Positions 63,330 through 64,000 of a DNA stretch of 64,000 nucleotides are shown here, in pieces. Each line of letters begins with the position of its first letter. Position 1 is the first letter of the stretch. Source of the stretch: Dokdonia sinensis (GTDB lineage Bacteria > Bacteroidota > Bacteroidia > Flavobacteriales > Flavobacteriaceae). The notes under the pieces are model-generated. The model was given only the letters and a program-made list of their open reading frames with translations. It was not told where the DNA came from and ran no database searches. The DNA lies in assembly GCF_003688895.1 (NCBI RefSeq), contig NZ_REFV01000001.1:62001-126000 (forward strand). Reading direction: 5' to 3'. The translations under genes were made by a program, and so were the position numbers.

Positions 63330-63599
63330 CTATTTTCTACCCAAATGTAATTCAGAGGCCTCTATGTAGGCCTCTTTTGCTTCGTCAGAAGTCATATGTT
63401 TTACTTGAAGAAGTGCGTTCAGCTTAAAAGCACTTACGAGTTCGTGCTCTCCTTCATTATGGGAAAAGGTATTCTTTTGAGTAGCTTGTTTATATAGCGC
63501 ATAGAACTGAAGTAAAACGTCTGGCGGGAACTCTTGGGTTGCATTGCCTACACGCTCATAGGCTTCTTCAAAGGCGATATGCAACGCTTTATTCTTCAT
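63330..63599 (-). CDS. Acyl-CoA-binding protein
   Basis: 89 residues, the size of a stand-alone ACBP. Four-helix pattern with FEEAYERVGN, PPDVLLQFYALYKQATQ (the family YGLYKQAT motif) and EAKEAYIEA. It would bind long-chain acyl-CoA in the cytoplasm; the usual KWxAW block is changed here to FKLNALLQVKHM, so affinity may differ. Starts directly after the stop of the phosphatidylserine decarboxylase gene (TAG-ATG, no spacer), linking it to phospholipid synthesis. Confidence 0.88.
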   Translation of the reverse strand: MKNKALHIAFEEAYERVGNATQEFPPDVLLQFYALYKQATQKNTFSHNEGEHELVSAFKLNALLQVKHMTSDEAKEAYIEASELHLGRK

Positions 63600-64000
63600 C
63601 TACACAGATGCGATTATAGTTTCGGCGCCTTTAACTTTTTGATTGAGCGTAACATCTATTTTAGTTCCAATAGGTAGGAATACATCAACTCTAGAACCAA
63701 ATTTTATAAAACCGCTCTCGCTTCCCTGAGTGACTTCTTGACCAACTTCTGCATAGTTTACAATACGTCTTGCAAGTGCTCCTGCAATCTGACGGTGCAG
63801 TACTTCGCCAAATTCTTTGGTCTTTACAACAACAGTTGTGCGCTCGTTCTCTTCACTAGATTTAGGGTGCCAAGCTACAAGAAATTTACCTGGATGGTAC
63901 TTACTGTAGGTTACACTTCCAGCTCCAGGATAGCGCGTCACGTGCACATTTATAGGAGACATAAAAATAGACACCTGTAAACGTTTCTCGTTAAAGTATT
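63600..64000 (-). CDS. psd: Phosphatidylserine decarboxylase, C-terminal part (5' end outside window)
   Basis: The frame is open to the window edge, giving the last ~133 residues of a protein that is normally ~215-220 long in this subfamily. Visible: EKRLQVSIFMSPINVHVTRYP, the core VGQEVTQGSESGFIKFGSRVDVFLP with the Gly-Ser pair where the proenzyme self-cleaves to make the pyruvoyl group, and the terminal KVKGAETIIA. It converts phosphatidylserine to phosphatidylethanolamine. Immediately followed by the acyl-CoA-binding protein gene. Confidence 0.93.
   Translation of the reverse strand, partial: YFNEKRLQVSIFMSPINVHVTRYPGAGSVTYSKYHPGKFLVAWHPKSSEENERTTVVVKTKEFGEVLHRQIAGALARRIVNYAEVGQEVTQGSESGFIKFGSRVDVFLPIGTKIDVTLNQKVKGAETIIASV

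Overview
The window comes from a Bacteroidota chromosome, almost certainly a marine member of the Flavobacteriaceae (a Dokdonia-like genome is my guess from overall feel, not something I could test). The signs are type IX secretion (T9SS) C-terminal sorting domains, a fused SecDF, a DUF1573, DUF2911, DUF6252 and DUF922 gene set, an Nramp relative, Bacteroidota-type -7 boxes (TAnnTTTG), AT-rich spacers and almost no Shine-Dalgarno sequences. There are no tRNA or rRNA genes, no transposase and no CRISPR array.

Layout: 1-9.7 kb holds two tandem giant paralogous T9SS surface proteins (the first cut by the window edge). 9.8-20.4 kb carries a dipeptidyl peptidase III, a SRPBCC/GyrI-like protein, the fluoride channel crcB, a DUF1684 protein with a periplasmic GH3 beta-glucosidase, an MFS transporter coupled to a DJ-1/PfpI lipoprotein, a LysE exporter and a spondin-domain T9SS protein. 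20.4-24.4 kb is pyrG-yidC. 24.6-29.1 kb has an M1 peptidase, a small secreted protein, a YdeI-like protein and an amidohydrolase lipoprotein. 29.2-32.2 kb has holA divergent from an orphan HsdR-N-like nuclease-fold protein, then lpdA. 32.4-34.8 kb is a small accessory island: an outer-membrane protein with an apparent frameshift in its signal peptide, and a duplicated two-gene cassette (DUF6252 lipoprotein plus a 58-residue secreted peptide) bounded by near-identical direct repeats. 35-50 kb is core: secDF, mdh, gyrB, asnB, dnaB, accA. 50.6-57.4 kb is one long minus-strand run: sigma/anti-sigma pair, Cys-rich small protein, glycosyltransferase, second sigma factor, Nramp relative, tgt, LptF/G permease, EamA exporter. 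57.7-64 kb has murB, an aminotransferase, a DUF1573 protein, valS, an acyl-CoA-binding protein and the C-terminal part of a phosphatidylserine decarboxylase.

Two window-wide signals are not explained by genes. First, a palindrome with core TTTCGCGAAA (full form ACGCTTTCGCGAAAGCGT) occurs about 28 times, half in spacers and half inside coding sequence, where it is tolerated in all three frames and most often adds the peptide A-F-A-K-A. Second, eight arrays of 7-bp period, each with a different unit sequence, sit in intergenic spacers of the 20-45 kb part, most of them starting right after a stop codon. A compact set of hairpins ending in an intrinsic terminator at 16550-16700 is a candidate small RNA or leader. 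These three, together with the duplicated cassette, are the best leads here.
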